Counted from the first letter of the stretch, positions 44,388 to 52,967 are shown. The stretch: 64,000 nucleotides of DNA from DASUXY01 sp035301985 (GCA_035301985.1 DATGTE010000020.1:62001-126000); one strand, 5' to 3'. Numbers and translations are program-made. The notes: generated from the letters alone by a model not told the origin.

Positions 44388-45029
44388 CTATTGCTTTATA
44401 AAGGAGCGAATGAAGGATCCCATCGCTTCATTGGCGACAAACGCTTCTAAACACGATGCTACAAATGAGATTGTTAACAAAAATGAAAAAAGTACGATAT
44501 ATCTTGCCAACGGTTGGAAGATTGGTTGGGACATTTTATGTGAAAAAATTTTATTCAATAACGTCAATGAAAAGATCATTGATAAGCTACCAGCTATAAT
44601 ATAGATTGGTATGATGATCATATTTTGTGGGGCAATTGATAAAGAGGCTAACAACAACCCTTTCATACCGAGTTGGTTTACTAAAAAACCGACTGAGAAA
44701 CCAACGACCAATCCTTTCAAAAACAATAAGATCCAAACAATCGGCAACCCGATTACAGATAGACCTAAAATAAAAATGATGAATAAATATTTCGCATGAT
44801 ATAAAAAGCTGTTTTTTAATATATCGGCTTTGGCAATTTCATACTGATCATTGATCTCACCGAAAAATCGCTCTAAATAGAAGAACAGATCTTGTTTCTG
44901 GATAAAATTCATACTGTTGACGATCATTGCTCCAAAAACAATCCCTGTTAAAAACAAAATAATCATAAAAAGATATACTGTACCGTGTTCTTTTACGTAT
45001 TCGATAAATACCGTTTTTTTATTATACAT
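44388..45029 (-). CDS. spoIIM: Stage II sporulation protein M
   Basis: SpoIIM works with SpoIID and SpoIIP at the engulfing septum. The 213-residue membrane protein has about five membrane segments and the DUF95 pattern (LGLSVIGLPIVWILLFLKGL, ASLSIAPQNMIIIPIYI). It lies between fur and yqxK as in B. subtilis. GGAGGA precedes the ATG at 45029. Confidence 0.93.
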   Translation of the reverse strand: MYNKKTVFIEYVKEHGTVYLFMIILFLTGIVFGAMIVNSMNFIQKQDLFFYLERFFGEINDQYEIAKADILKNSFLYHAKYLFIIFILGLSVIGLPIVWILLFLKGLVVGFSVGFLVNQLGMKGLLLASLSIAPQNMIIIPIYIIAGSLSMIFSLTLLNKIFSHKMSQPIFQPLARYIVLFSFLLTISFVASCLEAFVANEAMGSFIRSFIKQ

Positions 45030-45070
45030 AGGAATCCTCCATTCAAAAGACCTTTACCACCTTCTAGTAC

Positions 45071-45099
45071 AAGCTATGAAGAATTCCTGTCAAACATAC
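45071..45099 (-). promoter_or_regulatory. Possible sigma-E promoter of spoIIM
   Basis: On the minus strand GTATGTT and CATAGCTT are 14 bases apart, a partial match to KMATATT / CATACANT, about 42 bases upstream of spoIIM, a known sigma-E gene. Confidence 0.35.
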
Positions 45100-45167
45100 C
45101 AAAAATCTATCTTTTAAAGGGGCTCATCATAGAGAGACACTGCACTTCCATATGAACTAAAACACGT

Positions 45168-46355
45168 TTACGTTTTTTTAATCGAAGTTGGGAGCACTTT
45201 CCCATATACACCTCCGCCACCCGCCTGAATGGACTGTTTTCCTTCTCGCATATCGATGATCATCGTTGCCAATTGTGTGGAGATTACTTCAGTCAATTCA
45301 GCAAAAGTTGCTTGATGAATCACGTACATTTCAGTTGGAAAAGTAGTTAATAATTTTTCTAGCGTTTTTGGACCCAGCTTCGGCAAATACTCTAAGGGAA
45401 CTTGATAAAAATATGGAGGACGTTCCTTGAACGAGCCTTCTGTATCTTTTAGCTCCTGAATTCGCTCAACAACGCCTTTAATTATTTTTGTAGAACCACA
45501 TGCTGAACAGTTGGCTGCATCGGCGGGAAGTGGGTTCATACAGTGATTGCAAACTGTCGAATAGTATTTTCCAAGTTTTGGATTCATTCCGAAGTTCTTC
45601 GTAATCTTTCTTCCGTTCACATGGTGAAGCGCCCAATAAAACTCTTTAAATGAAGGCTCTTTCATACGTATTTCTTGATATTCACGAGCCATTTTACCTA
45701 GAGAGTGAGCATCTGAATTTGTTAAAAACGTATACGCGTGTAACTCTGAAATTTGATCTGCCATTTGGGTGTCTGAGCTTAATCCGAGTTCAATTCCATC
45801 GATGAGATCTCGGTCAAATACTTCTGTCAATGATCGCTTAACTCCTTTTCCGTACATGCTTTTAAAAGGAGTGAACACATGAGCCGGTATGAAAATACCA
45901 GATAATTCCTTTACCTTGTGTTGTAACTCCTGTGCCGTCCCATAGTAGCGTTGGGAACTTAGAGTAATGTTTTTCATCCGGGTCTTCAACCATTCAGAAA
46001 ACGCTTGAATCGATTGTAAGGTTGGAAAATAACAGAGAACATGAATGGGACCATGACAATGTTCATCGTACACTTCGATTTCCGAACCTAATAGCAATGT
46101 CGCACGTTCGAATTGAATGCCTCCATCTGGTCGTTCTTGAGCTTTACCTGTGGCGATTAATTGCTTCATTTCTTGTTGGACAGAAGGGACATGGCAATCA
46201 ATAATCCCGATGAGATCAATTCCTTTGCGACGACTTGCTTCTTCTAAAATACTTGTTAATGTTAAGTTTTTAGCACCGGTAATTTTGACGGGTTTCCCAT
46301 GCATATCTCTACCGATATGAATGTGCAGATCACTGATATATGAACGAAATGTCAT
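45168..46355 (-). CDS. yqxK: Endonuclease Q (PHP-domain deaminated-base endonuclease)
   Basis: EndoQ nicks DNA 5' of deaminated bases (uracil, hypoxanthine) and abasic sites. The 395-residue protein has the PHP domain with metal-ligand blocks SDLHIHIG (residue 8), GIIDCHVP, IEVYDEHCHGPIHVL and TNSDAHSLGKMA, a zinc-finger segment with two CxxC pairs (CNHCMNP and CSACGS), and a C-terminal helix-hairpin-helix region (PKLGPKTLEKLL). This matches YqxK/EndoQ of Bacillus. It overlaps nudF by four bases, pairing two nucleotide-damage functions. Confidence 0.9.
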   Translation of the reverse strand: MTFRSYISDLHIHIGRDMHGKPVKITGAKNLTLTSILEEASRRKGIDLIGIIDCHVPSVQQEMKQLIATGKAQERPDGGIQFERATLLLGSEIEVYDEHCHGPIHVLCYFPTLQSIQAFSEWLKTRMKNITLSSQRYYGTAQELQHKVKELSGIFIPAHVFTPFKSMYGKGVKRSLTEVFDRDLIDGIELGLSSDTQMADQISELHAYTFLTNSDAHSLGKMAREYQEIRMKEPSFKEFYWALHHVNGRKITKNFGMNPKLGKYYSTVCNHCMNPLPADAANCSACGSTKIIKGVVERIQELKDTEGSFKERPPYFYQVPLEYLPKLGPKTLEKLLTTFPTEMYVIHQATFAELTEVISTQLATMIIDMREGKQSIQAGGGGVYGKVLPTSIKKT

Positions 46356-46900
46356 TTTTTCAACCCCATCATTTCCAAATACAACACAGCGTAATTTGTT
46401 TTCGCATCCTGAATCCGCTCATCAGCAACGTATTGTTTAGCCTCTTCTAAAGTCAATTCGACAACTTCAACAAATTCATCATCATCTCCAGTGACTGGAG
46501 TATCTAGCTTTTTGAGATCGTCTGTTATATACACATGCATTTTTTCATCGGCAAATCCTGGTGATGTATAAAAAGACGTCACGTATGAAAGATGATCCGT
46601 TGTGTAACCCGTCTCTTCTTCTAGTTCACGAATAGCTGTCACTTCTGGTTGCTCGCCTTCTTCCAATTTTCCCGCCGGGATTTCAAGGAGTGATTTTTCT
46701 AATGGCTTACGATATTGTTCGACAAAAACAATTTTTCGATCGTTCGTAATCGCGATCACTGCAACCGCTCCCGGATGTTTGATGATTTCTCGTTTGGAGG
46801 TCTGTCCATTCGGTAAAATGACATCATCAACGTGTAAATGAACGACCTTCCCTTTATAAATTTGTTCCGTTCGAATTGTCTTTTCTGCGAATTTTTTCAT
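46352..46900 (-). CDS. nudF: ADP-ribose pyrophosphatase NudF
   Basis: NudF is a Nudix hydrolase that cleaves ADP-ribose. The 182-residue sequence has the Nudix box GKLEEGEQPEVTAIRELEEE TGY (GX5EX7REUXEEXGU, near 78-100) and the EQYRKP block upstream. AAGGAG precedes the ATG at 46900 by 11 bases; the longer frame upstream lacks a site. It lies directly before yqxK, as in B. subtilis. Confidence 0.94.
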   Translation of the reverse strand: MKKFAEKTIRTEQIYKGKVVHLHVDDVILPNGQTSKREIIKHPGAVAVIAITNDRKIVFVEQYRKPLEKSLLEIPAGKLEEGEQPEVTAIRELEEETGYTTDHLSYVTSFYTSPGFADEKMHVYITDDLKKLDTPVTGDDDEFVEVVELTLEEAKQYVADERIQDAKTNYAVLYLEMMGLKK

Positions 46901-47023
46901 ATATACATGCGCTCCTTTAGTTGTTCTCATTTTATCATAGGTGACTGACATATTTTCCGCAACATCCACCATTAGATCCTAGACAACAAACGGTAAATGT
47001 GCAAGGACTCGCTTTTCAACGAC

Positions 47024-48310
47024 TCATCCGCTTTCGTATGATTCCGCATAATGTCCACCGACTAATTGTGTCCGCCTGCGTGCTGTTCCTGCGGGCGTGT
47101 AGGATACAGCACGAAGCAATGCGTCTTGACCATGTTTTTTACGAACGGCGTCCATCGCGTAACCGAGCTTTCTTTCTCGCATTCGATTCCTTGTAAATAA
47201 ATCGAGTTGCACAGCGTCATCGTCACACACTTGATCTAAGGATAGAGAAATTTTTCGCACCGTTTGATGTGCATAAAATTTACGAAATAAGTACATACAA
47301 GCACGATACATTTCCATCGTAATATTTGTCGGTGATTCCATCGTTATCGAACGATAAAAACCACCTCCTCCCTCTTCTTGACTATAGCCAATCCCGAGAT
47401 GAATCGTGCGTCCCGCTTGGCGATTTGCTCGTGCTCTTTGGGCGACTTCTTCGCACATTTCCAAAATAACATAAGCCACATCTTGGGGATGGTGATAATC
47501 GCGTAACAGTACTTGACTTTTACCGTAGCTCACTTGTCCTTGTAAAATCGGTGCACCTAATTCAGATAAATCGATGCCATTCGCATGATAATAAAGTTGG
47601 CTTCCGATGACACCGAACGTTTTTTCTAGTCGGGGTAACGAATAATTAGCCAATTGTCCAACGGTGGAAATTCCCATGCGATGCAGTCGTTTTTCTAATC
47701 GAGAACCGATTCCCCACATGCGCGATAAAGGGGTGACAGGCCATAATTTGTTAGGAATATCTGTATACGTCCAACGAGCAATTCCAGATTGTTTCGCTTC
47801 CAAATCGAGGCACAATTTAGCCATTAACATGTTTGGCCCAATCCCGATGGTCGCTGTTAAACCAAATGTATCTTTTAGTTCGTCGCGGATACGTACAGCT
47901 ACTTCTTCTGCACTCCCCCACAGTTTCTCTGTACCGTCTACATCTAGAAAGCTTTCATCGATACTATAGGTGTGAATCACTTCTTTTGGCACATATTTAT
48001 TGAATAGACGTGTAATTTCCGCCGAAACTTCTAAATATAAGTTCATTTGTGCGGATACCGTGACAATATTTTCGTCTGCTGGGATTTCAAATACACGATT
48101 TCCCGTACGGATGCCAAAATCACGTTTCAATGCAGGCGTTGCAGCGAGTACAACGCTTCCTTTTCGTTTTGTATCGGCAACGACTGCTAAATGGGCTGTT
48201 AACGGATCTAAACCTTTTACAAGGGCCGCACAACTCGCATAGAAACTTTTCATATCAACACACAATATATTACGATTTTTCAATGCTTTGTAGTCGATTG
48301 GAGGATTCAT
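47024..48310 (-). CDS. polY2: Y-family DNA polymerase PolY2 (YqjW type)
   Basis: An error-prone translesion polymerase of the UmuC-like branch. The 428-residue protein has the palm blocks CVDMKSFYASC (metal-binding Asp) and TYSIDESFLDVDG (DE pair near 115), helix-hairpin-helix elements (SRMWGIGSRLEKRL), a little-finger domain, and a C-terminal clamp-binding-like QLDLF. GTG at 48313 is an alternative start. A LexA box lies inside its promoter. A second Y-family polymerase (dinB) is 6 kb away. Confidence 0.92.
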   Translation of the reverse strand: MNPPIDYKALKNRNILCVDMKSFYASCAALVKGLDPLTAHLAVVADTKRKGSVVLAATPALKRDFGIRTGNRVFEIPADENIVTVSAQMNLYLEVSAEITRLFNKYVPKEVIHTYSIDESFLDVDGTEKLWGSAEEVAVRIRDELKDTFGLTATIGIGPNMLMAKLCLDLEAKQSGIARWTYTDIPNKLWPVTPLSRMWGIGSRLEKRLHRMGISTVGQLANYSLPRLEKTFGVIGSQLYYHANGIDLSELGAPILQGQVSYGKSQVLLRDYHHPQDVAYVILEMCEEVAQRARANRQAGRTIHLGIGYSQEEGGGGFYRSITMESPTNITMEMYRACMYLFRKFYAHQTVRKISLSLDQVCDDDAVQLDLFTRNRMRERKLGYAMDAVRKKHGQDALLRAVSYTPAGTARRRTQLVGGHYAESYESG

Positions 48311-48373
48311 CACAAGTTCACTCCTCATGTATGCTTACATTTTTCCGATACTGCTTGTTTTGTTCTTAATGAT

Positions 48374-48403
48374 ATAATATGCGAATGTATGTTCCTTTAT
48401 CAA
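48374..48403 (-). promoter_or_regulatory. SOS promoter with LexA box upstream of polY2
   Basis: On the minus strand TTGATA and TATTAT are 18 bases apart. Between them (48382-48395) lies CGAATGTATGTTCC on the plus strand, which fits the Bacillus LexA/DinR box CGAACRNRYGTTYC at 13 of 14 positions. Binding there would block the promoter. Confidence 0.65.
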
Positions 48404-48490
48404 GGTTATTTTTTTCCAATACAAAGAAAATAGACAAGGTAACAAGAAGATCCTTTTAAAAGATGAACTTAAAATAGGAATGAACCTAAC

Positions 48491-48517
48491 ACATGACCGT
48501 CTTTTTTTCATACATTA
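48491..48517 (+). promoter_or_regulatory. Sigma-K/sigma-E-like promoter of the 48.5-kb mini-operon
   Basis: AC, 16 bases, then CATACATTA is a full match to the sigma-K pattern (AC, 16-17 bases, CATANNNTA); the -10 box also fits sigma-E (CATACANT). It ends 22 bases upstream of the first start codon. Confidence 0.5.
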
Positions 48518-48539
48518 TTATGAGGGAGGCGCCTTTTCC

Positions 48540-48872
48540 ATGTATCGAAACGATAAAAATAACCGCCGATCAGCTAAAAATGAAATACCTCCGAAAGCAC
48601 TGGCGGACTTTTCGATTCAAGATTTATTGAAAGGAAAAAACTTAGAGATTGTGGCCGCAGCCTTATTGTTAACAGGAAAGCTCAAAGTCGATTCCGTTGA
48701 ACTATTCCGAATGAGTCCTGTCGTGAATGTGACCTTAGTAGAAAAGTATGTAACACGTGAAACGAAAAAAATGAACGCCTTAGCGAATTTTCTTGAGGAA
48801 AATGGCGACCTCACACTTGATGAAGTGTTTGATGCCATTCAAACAAGAATGCAGAAAGGGGATTCTTCATGA
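48540..48872 (+). CDS. Hypothetical 110-residue protein, probable sporulation gene
   Basis: I do not recognise a family. The product has a basic, Asn-rich head (MYRNDKNNRRSAKNEIPP), a hydrophobic helix (LEIVAAALLLTGKL, about 36-50) and an acidic C-terminal third with LEENGDLTLDEVFDAIQTRM. GGGAGG precedes the ATG at 48540; in-frame starts further upstream lie before the promoter-like site. The stop overlaps the next start by four bases (ATGA). The mother-cell promoter pattern suggests late sporulation expression; this is inference. Confidence 0.75.
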   Translation: MYRNDKNNRRSAKNEIPPKALADFSIQDLLKGKNLEIVAAALLLTGKLKVDSVELFRMSPVVNVTLVEKYVTRETKKMNALANFLEENGDLTLDEVFDAIQTRMQKGDSS

Positions 48873-49009
48873 ATCATGTAACGATCAATACAGATGAAAA
48901 TATAATCGAAGCAAGTCAAGGATTTGATGGGAGTGGATTTGCAGGTGGGATTGTCCTCGTCGTATTACTATTTTTAGTTTTTTTGGATCCACCGACATCG
49001 AGGATTTAA
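48869..49009 (+). CDS. Small 46-residue single-TM protein
   Basis: The product has a polar head (NHVTINTDENIIEASQGFD), a Gly-rich turn (GSGFAGG) and one hydrophobic helix (IVLVVLLFLVFL), ending DPPTSRI. Its Gly-then-helix layout is like YjcZ-type sporulation peptides but with a longer head. Its start overlaps the preceding stop, and AAGGGG lies upstream, so it is co-translated. Confidence 0.65.
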   Translation: MNHVTINTDENIIEASQGFDGSGFAGGIVLVVLLFLVFLDPPTSRI

Positions 49010-49012
49010 CGA

Positions 49013-49105
49013 ATGCCCCGTAATCAACGTAAGGCTACATATCAAGGTGCTTATTGTTCGCATTGTAAACACCTTAATATGTACCCGTTATTTTTCACTC
49101 CTTAA
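49013..49105 (+). CDS. Possible 30-residue peptide with CxxC motif
   Basis: Three bases after the previous stop an ATG behind GAGGA opens a frame reading MPRNQRKATYQGAYCSHC and ending MYPLFFTP. The CSHC pair could bind metal or form a disulfide. It overlaps the 3' end of the convergent MBL gene by 11 bases and covers an inverted repeat (49036-49083), so the reading may be fortuitous. Confidence 0.35.
   Translation: MPRNQRKATYQGAYCSHCKHLNMYPLFFTP
49036..49083 (+). terminator. Inverted repeat between convergent genes
   Basis: TACATATCAAGGTG and CACCTTAATATGTA form a 14-bp stem with one mismatch across a 20-base loop. It lies where the plus-strand mini-operon meets the minus-strand MBL gene. 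No T-run follows, so termination is uncertain. Confidence 0.4.
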
Positions 49106-50063
49106 CATTGTACACGAGGGTTTCATCAACAATCGTTTTATTGACATAACCGTTGTGTTCAAGAAAATCAAGTTGTCCAATCGTTTCGGATAATGTTAAG
49201 TCAAGTTGTGTTTTATATTGTTTCGGGAATATTTTTCGACAAATTTCATAAGGGGTTTGCGGTTTATCCTGTAATAAAGCGAACACATCGTGAGCCCGTT
49301 TTTCCTGCTTGAGTAATCGATGAGAAATCAATGGTCCAAGATTCGAAAAGATTTTTCCATGACCAGGTAAGACGGTTTTAATTCCGAGATGGAAGCATTT
49401 TTTCAAATTCGCACGATATTGCAAAAGGGGCTTAGCCCTTTCTGCCTCACCTGGAAGAGGGGGTTCTAGTAACGGGTTTGACGAAATATGATGTAGTAGA
49501 TGATCCCCACCGATCAAGGTCCCATCTGTTGCATTGAAAAAAGAGAGGTGTGTTTGGGCATGGCCGACCGTATTAATCACTTTCCAGTCGCTATGTCCGG
49601 GAAGACGGTCTCCTTCATCAATCGCAATCGTGACCTTTCCTTCACCAGCATACGCCAAAGGTTGATGCAGACGAGTTAAAAAGGATTGATGAATTTGTTC
49701 GGGAACCCCAAAAGCGACTAAACAATCACTAAAAAATTGTTCATAGTGTGTGAAGTACGATTGATTTCTTGTCAACCATAAATCAACATGTTTATGAGCG
49801 ATGATCTGTTTAACGCGGGGAAATTTCTCAATTAGACCGATATGGTCGGGGTGATGATGGGTTAAAATAATTTGTTCGATATCGGTTGGAAGATAGCCCA
49901 ACTCTTTTAATTGCGTTTTCAATGCAGTCCACGCTTCTTCTGTTTTAACCCCTGCATCCACTAAAGACAATACATCACCTTTGATGACGTATACATGTAC
50001 ATCGCCTACTGCAAAAGGGGTTGGTACGGTTAATTGTTGTACAGTTTGGTTTAAAATTTTCAT
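49095..50063 (-). CDS. Metallo-beta-lactamase fold hydrolase
   Basis: The 322-residue protein has the dinuclear metal site of MBL hydrolases: THHHPDHIG (HxHxDH, near 68), His in NTVGHAQTHLS and GGDHLL, and PGHGK near 235. A winged-helix-like C-terminal part (about 250-320) follows, as in the glyoxalase-II/LACTB2-like group. The substrate is unknown; the FadR-like operator upstream suggests a link to fatty acid or acyl thioester metabolism. GGAGG precedes the ATG at 50063. Confidence 0.87.
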   Translation of the reverse strand: MKILNQTVQQLTVPTPFAVGDVHVYVIKGDVLSLVDAGVKTEEAWTALKTQLKELGYLPTDIEQIILTHHHPDHIGLIEKFPRVKQIIAHKHVDLWLTRNQSYFTHYEQFFSDCLVAFGVPEQIHQSFLTRLHQPLAYAGEGKVTIAIDEGDRLPGHSDWKVINTVGHAQTHLSFFNATDGTLIGGDHLLHHISSNPLLEPPLPGEAERAKPLLQYRANLKKCFHLGIKTVLPGHGKIFSNLGPLISHRLLKQEKRAHDVFALLQDKPQTPYEICRKIFPKQYKTQLDLTLSETIGQLDFLEHNGYVNKTIVDETLVYNVKE

Positions 50064-50080
50064 GTTATACAACCTCCAAA

Positions 50081-50100
50081 ATGAATGACCATTCAGTCAT
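50081..50100 (-). promoter_or_regulatory. FadR-like (TetR family) operator upstream of the MBL gene
   Basis: ATGAATGA, four bases, TCAGTCAT matches the half-sites of the Bacillus FadR consensus ATGAATGANTANTCATTCAT at 15 of 16 arm positions. It lies 18 bases upstream of the start codon, between a TAAAAT-like -10 region and the ribosome binding site. Confidence 0.5.
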
Positions 50101-50234
50101 TTATCTTTATTTTACCGTTTTTTTATAGAAATGTCACATGACAATCAAAAAATGGCATTTCTTATAAAACAATACCTATGGAAAGTTGACATTTGCAAGC
50201 AAAAATAACTACAATCAAGCAAGGGGGAAAAATG

Positions 50235-50969
50235 ATGTTTACAAAAGTTTTCGCTCATCGGGGGGCAAGCGGACACGCACCAGAAAATACGATGCCGGCT
50301 TTTCAGCTCGCCTATCAAATGGGTGCTGATGGGATTGAAACAGATGTTCACTTGACCAAAGACAAGATTCCAGTATTATTTCACGATGAACAAGTTAAAC
50401 GAACAACGAATGGCAGGGGATTCATCAAGGATTTGACAGTGAAACAGTTAAAAACACTTGATGCCGGTTCATGGTTTTCAACCCGATTCAGTGGAACGAC
50501 CATTACTACCCTTGAAGAATTTTTATCATGGGTAAAAAATAAACCATTGCGTATAAATATTGAGTTAAAAAATAACAAAATCGATTATCAGCACTTGGAA
50601 TCTAAAGTATACGAAATGGTCGAAGCGTTTCAACTTCAAGAACGAACTCTTTATTCAACATTTAATCCGAACAGTTTAAAGCGATTGAAAAAATGGCATC
50701 CGAAAAGTAAGCGAGCATTCCTAACCTCGAAGAGAAGTAAACATCTGATCAAGTTTGCTAAAGAGCTTGATGTTCATGGATTGCATGTCAAATATCAATT
50801 ATTAACTCGACAGCTCGTTCAAAGAGCGCATCAGAAAGATCTTGCTGTTCGTGTCTATACGGTAAATCGAACAAATCGAATTGTGAACTGTTTGCGCTAC
50901 AAATGTAATGGGCTGTTTACAGATTTCCCCGATTTAGCCTTGAAAATTCAGCAGACGTATGGAGAATAA
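50235..50969 (+). CDS. Glycerophosphodiester phosphodiesterase
   Basis: The enzyme hydrolyses glycerophosphodiesters to glycerol-3-phosphate and an alcohol. The 244-residue TIM-barrel protein starts with FAHRGASGHAPENTMPAF (catalytic His-Arg and Glu), then GIETDVHLTKD and PVLFHDEQVKRTTNG (metal-binding Glu/Asp and His). No signal peptide is present, so it should act in the cytoplasm. AAGGGGG precedes adjacent ATGs at 50232 and 50235. It starts a plus-strand group with namA, rnz and an aldehyde dehydrogenase. Confidence 0.92.
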   Translation: MFTKVFAHRGASGHAPENTMPAFQLAYQMGADGIETDVHLTKDKIPVLFHDEQVKRTTNGRGFIKDLTVKQLKTLDAGSWFSTRFSGTTITTLEEFLSWVKNKPLRINIELKNNKIDYQHLESKVYEMVEAFQLQERTLYSTFNPNSLKRLKKWHPKSKRAFLTSKRSKHLIKFAKELDVHGLHVKYQLLTRQLVQRAHQKDLAVRVYTVNRTNRIVNCLRYKCNGLFTDFPDLALKIQQTYGE

Positions 50970-51001
50970 ATCAAGATAACAAAGACCGAGGAGGACAATT
51001 G

Positions 51002-52018
51002 ATGGTAAAACTTTTTTCATCTATTCAAATCCAAAATGAAACATTAAAAAACCGAATCGTCATGTCACCGATGTGCATGTATTCGTCAGACCGTAAAGAT
51101 GGAAAACTCAGACCTTTCCACTACACACACTACATCTCTCGTGCTGTTGGGCAAGTCGGTTTAATCATGTTAGAAGCAACTGCTGTCCAACCAGAAGGAC
51201 GCATATCCGAATATGATTTGGGCATCTGGAGTGATGAACAAATCGAAGGTTTAAAAAAGCTGAATCAACGCTTACATACATATGGGTCAAAAACCGCTAT
51301 TCAGCTGGCACATGCGGGAAGAAAAGCGAACTTACCGATGCCGATTTTCGCTCCTTCTTCCTTACCTTTTAATGATTCATCCCCTACCCCAACTGAAATG
51401 ACACGAGAAGATATTCAACAGACGATTGATGCTTTTAAAGATGGAGCAAAAAGAGCAAAAATAGCCGGCTTCAATATCATTGAGATTCACGCAGCTCATG
51501 GCTATTTAATCAATCAGTTTTTATCACCGCTTACAAATCAGCGAACCGATCAATATGGTGGTTCACGCGAAAATCGCTACCGCTTGTTAGGCGAAATTAT
51601 TCAAGCGGTCCAAACGGAATGGTCCGGCCCCCTTTTCGTCCGCATTTCAGCCAATGAATATCACGAGGATGGAAATACGCTCGATGACATTTTATATTAT
51701 ACAAAACAGATGGAAGCAGCCGGTATCCATTTAATTGATTGTAGTACAGGTGGAGTTGTTCCAGCGCGTATTCAAACGTACCCTGGTTATCAAGTGACAT
51801 ATAGTGAAAACATTCGCCGACAAACAAAAATCGCTACCGGAGCCGTTGGACTCATCACATCTGGTCTACAAGCGGAAGAAATTTTACAAAATGAACGAGC
51901 AGACCTTATCTTTATTGGACGAGCTCTGTTACGTAATCCATATTGGGCAAAAGTAGCCGCAGATGAACTCGGATATAAACTAGATGCTATTCAACCATAC
52001 GAACGCGGATGGAAATAG
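51002..52018 (+). CDS. namA: NADPH dehydrogenase NamA (Old Yellow Enzyme, YqjM type)
   Basis: NamA is an FMN-containing ene-reductase induced by oxidative and xenobiotic stress in B. subtilis. The 338-residue barrel has Cys in SPMCMYSS (near 25, typical of the YqjM class), QLAHAGRKA (near 100), EIHAAHGYLINQFLSPLTN (substrate-binding His pair near 163), NRTDQYGGS-type block and the C-terminal GRALLRNPYW. GAGGAGG precedes the ATG at 51002. rnz follows after 22 bases. Confidence 0.94.
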   Translation: MVKLFSSIQIQNETLKNRIVMSPMCMYSSDRKDGKLRPFHYTHYISRAVGQVGLIMLEATAVQPEGRISEYDLGIWSDEQIEGLKKLNQRLHTYGSKTAIQLAHAGRKANLPMPIFAPSSLPFNDSSPTPTEMTREDIQQTIDAFKDGAKRAKIAGFNIIEIHAAHGYLINQFLSPLTNQRTDQYGGSRENRYRLLGEIIQAVQTEWSGPLFVRISANEYHEDGNTLDDILYYTKQMEAAGIHLIDCSTGGVVPARIQTYPGYQVTYSENIRRQTKIATGAVGLITSGLQAEEILQNERADLIFIGRALLRNPYWAKVAADELGYKLDAIQPYERGWK

Positions 52019-52040
52019 CAATCAATAAGGAGACTTTACG

Positions 52041-52967
52041 ATGAAATTAATTTTCCTTGGAACAGGTGCAGGGGTCCCATCCAAACTCCGAAATGTATCA
52101 AGTGTCGCACTCTCATTACTCCAAGAGACAAATAATGTGTGGCTATTCGATTGTGGGGAAGCGACTCAGCACCAAATCTTACGTACAACGATTAAGCCGC
52201 GCAAAATTAACAAAATATTTATCACCCACTTACATGGTGATCATCTTTTTGGTTTGCCAGGATTTTTAAGTAGTCGTTCATTCCAAGGTGGTGATCAGCT
52301 CTTAACAATCTATGGACCTAAAGGAATTAAACAATACGTAAAAACATCGCTAAAAATCAGTCAGACTCATGTAACCTATCCAATCGAAATCGTTGAAATC
52401 ACCACTGGGAAATTGTACGAAGATGACTATGTCACGATCTATTGTCAGAAGCTTGATCACGGTATTCCGAGTTACGGGTTTCGGATTGTGGAAAAAGATA
52501 AACTCGGTGAATTACAAGCGGACAAACTACAAGCGATTGGTATTCCACCTGGTCCAATTTACCAACAAATCAAAGAGAATGATTCGGTAACACTCCCCGA
52601 TGGACGACAAATTTTTCGAAAAGACTTTCTTGGTCCAATGAAACGAGGACGAGTCGTAACCATTTTCGGGGATACGCGTTACGTAGACCAACATGCAGAT
52701 TTTGTTAAACATGCAGACGTTCTCGTACACGAGGCTACATTTACTCATGAAAATAGACAATTAGCCGATGCTTATTTTCATTCAACAACGACACAAGCCG
52801 CTCAATTGGCAAAAAAAGGGCATGTGAAACAGTTAGTATTGACGCACATCTCATCCCGTTATCAGCCAGATGATTGGCCAAACTTACTCCATGAGGCACA
52901 GAAAATTTTTCCGTCGACACAACTCGCCTACGACTTTTTTGAACTGGAAATCGAAGCCCCAAAATAA
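52041..52967 (+). CDS. rnz: Ribonuclease Z
   Basis: RNase Z cuts the 3' trailer from CCA-less tRNA precursors. The 308-residue MBL-fold protein has THLHGDHLFGLPGFL (HxHxDH, near 63), the flexible exosite region around 150-190, and IFGDTRY, HEATF and LTHISSRY blocks carrying the remaining metal ligands. AAGGAG precedes the ATG at 52041. Confidence 0.95.
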   Translation: MKLIFLGTGAGVPSKLRNVSSVALSLLQETNNVWLFDCGEATQHQILRTTIKPRKINKIFITHLHGDHLFGLPGFLSSRSFQGGDQLLTIYGPKGIKQYVKTSLKISQTHVTYPIEIVEITTGKLYEDDYVTIYCQKLDHGIPSYGFRIVEKDKLGELQADKLQAIGIPPGPIYQQIKENDSVTLPDGRQIFRKDFLGPMKRGRVVTIFGDTRYVDQHADFVKHADVLVHEATFTHENRQLADAYFHSTTTQAAQLAKKGHVKQLVLTHISSRYQPDDWPNLLHEAQKIFPSTQLAYDFFELEIEAPK

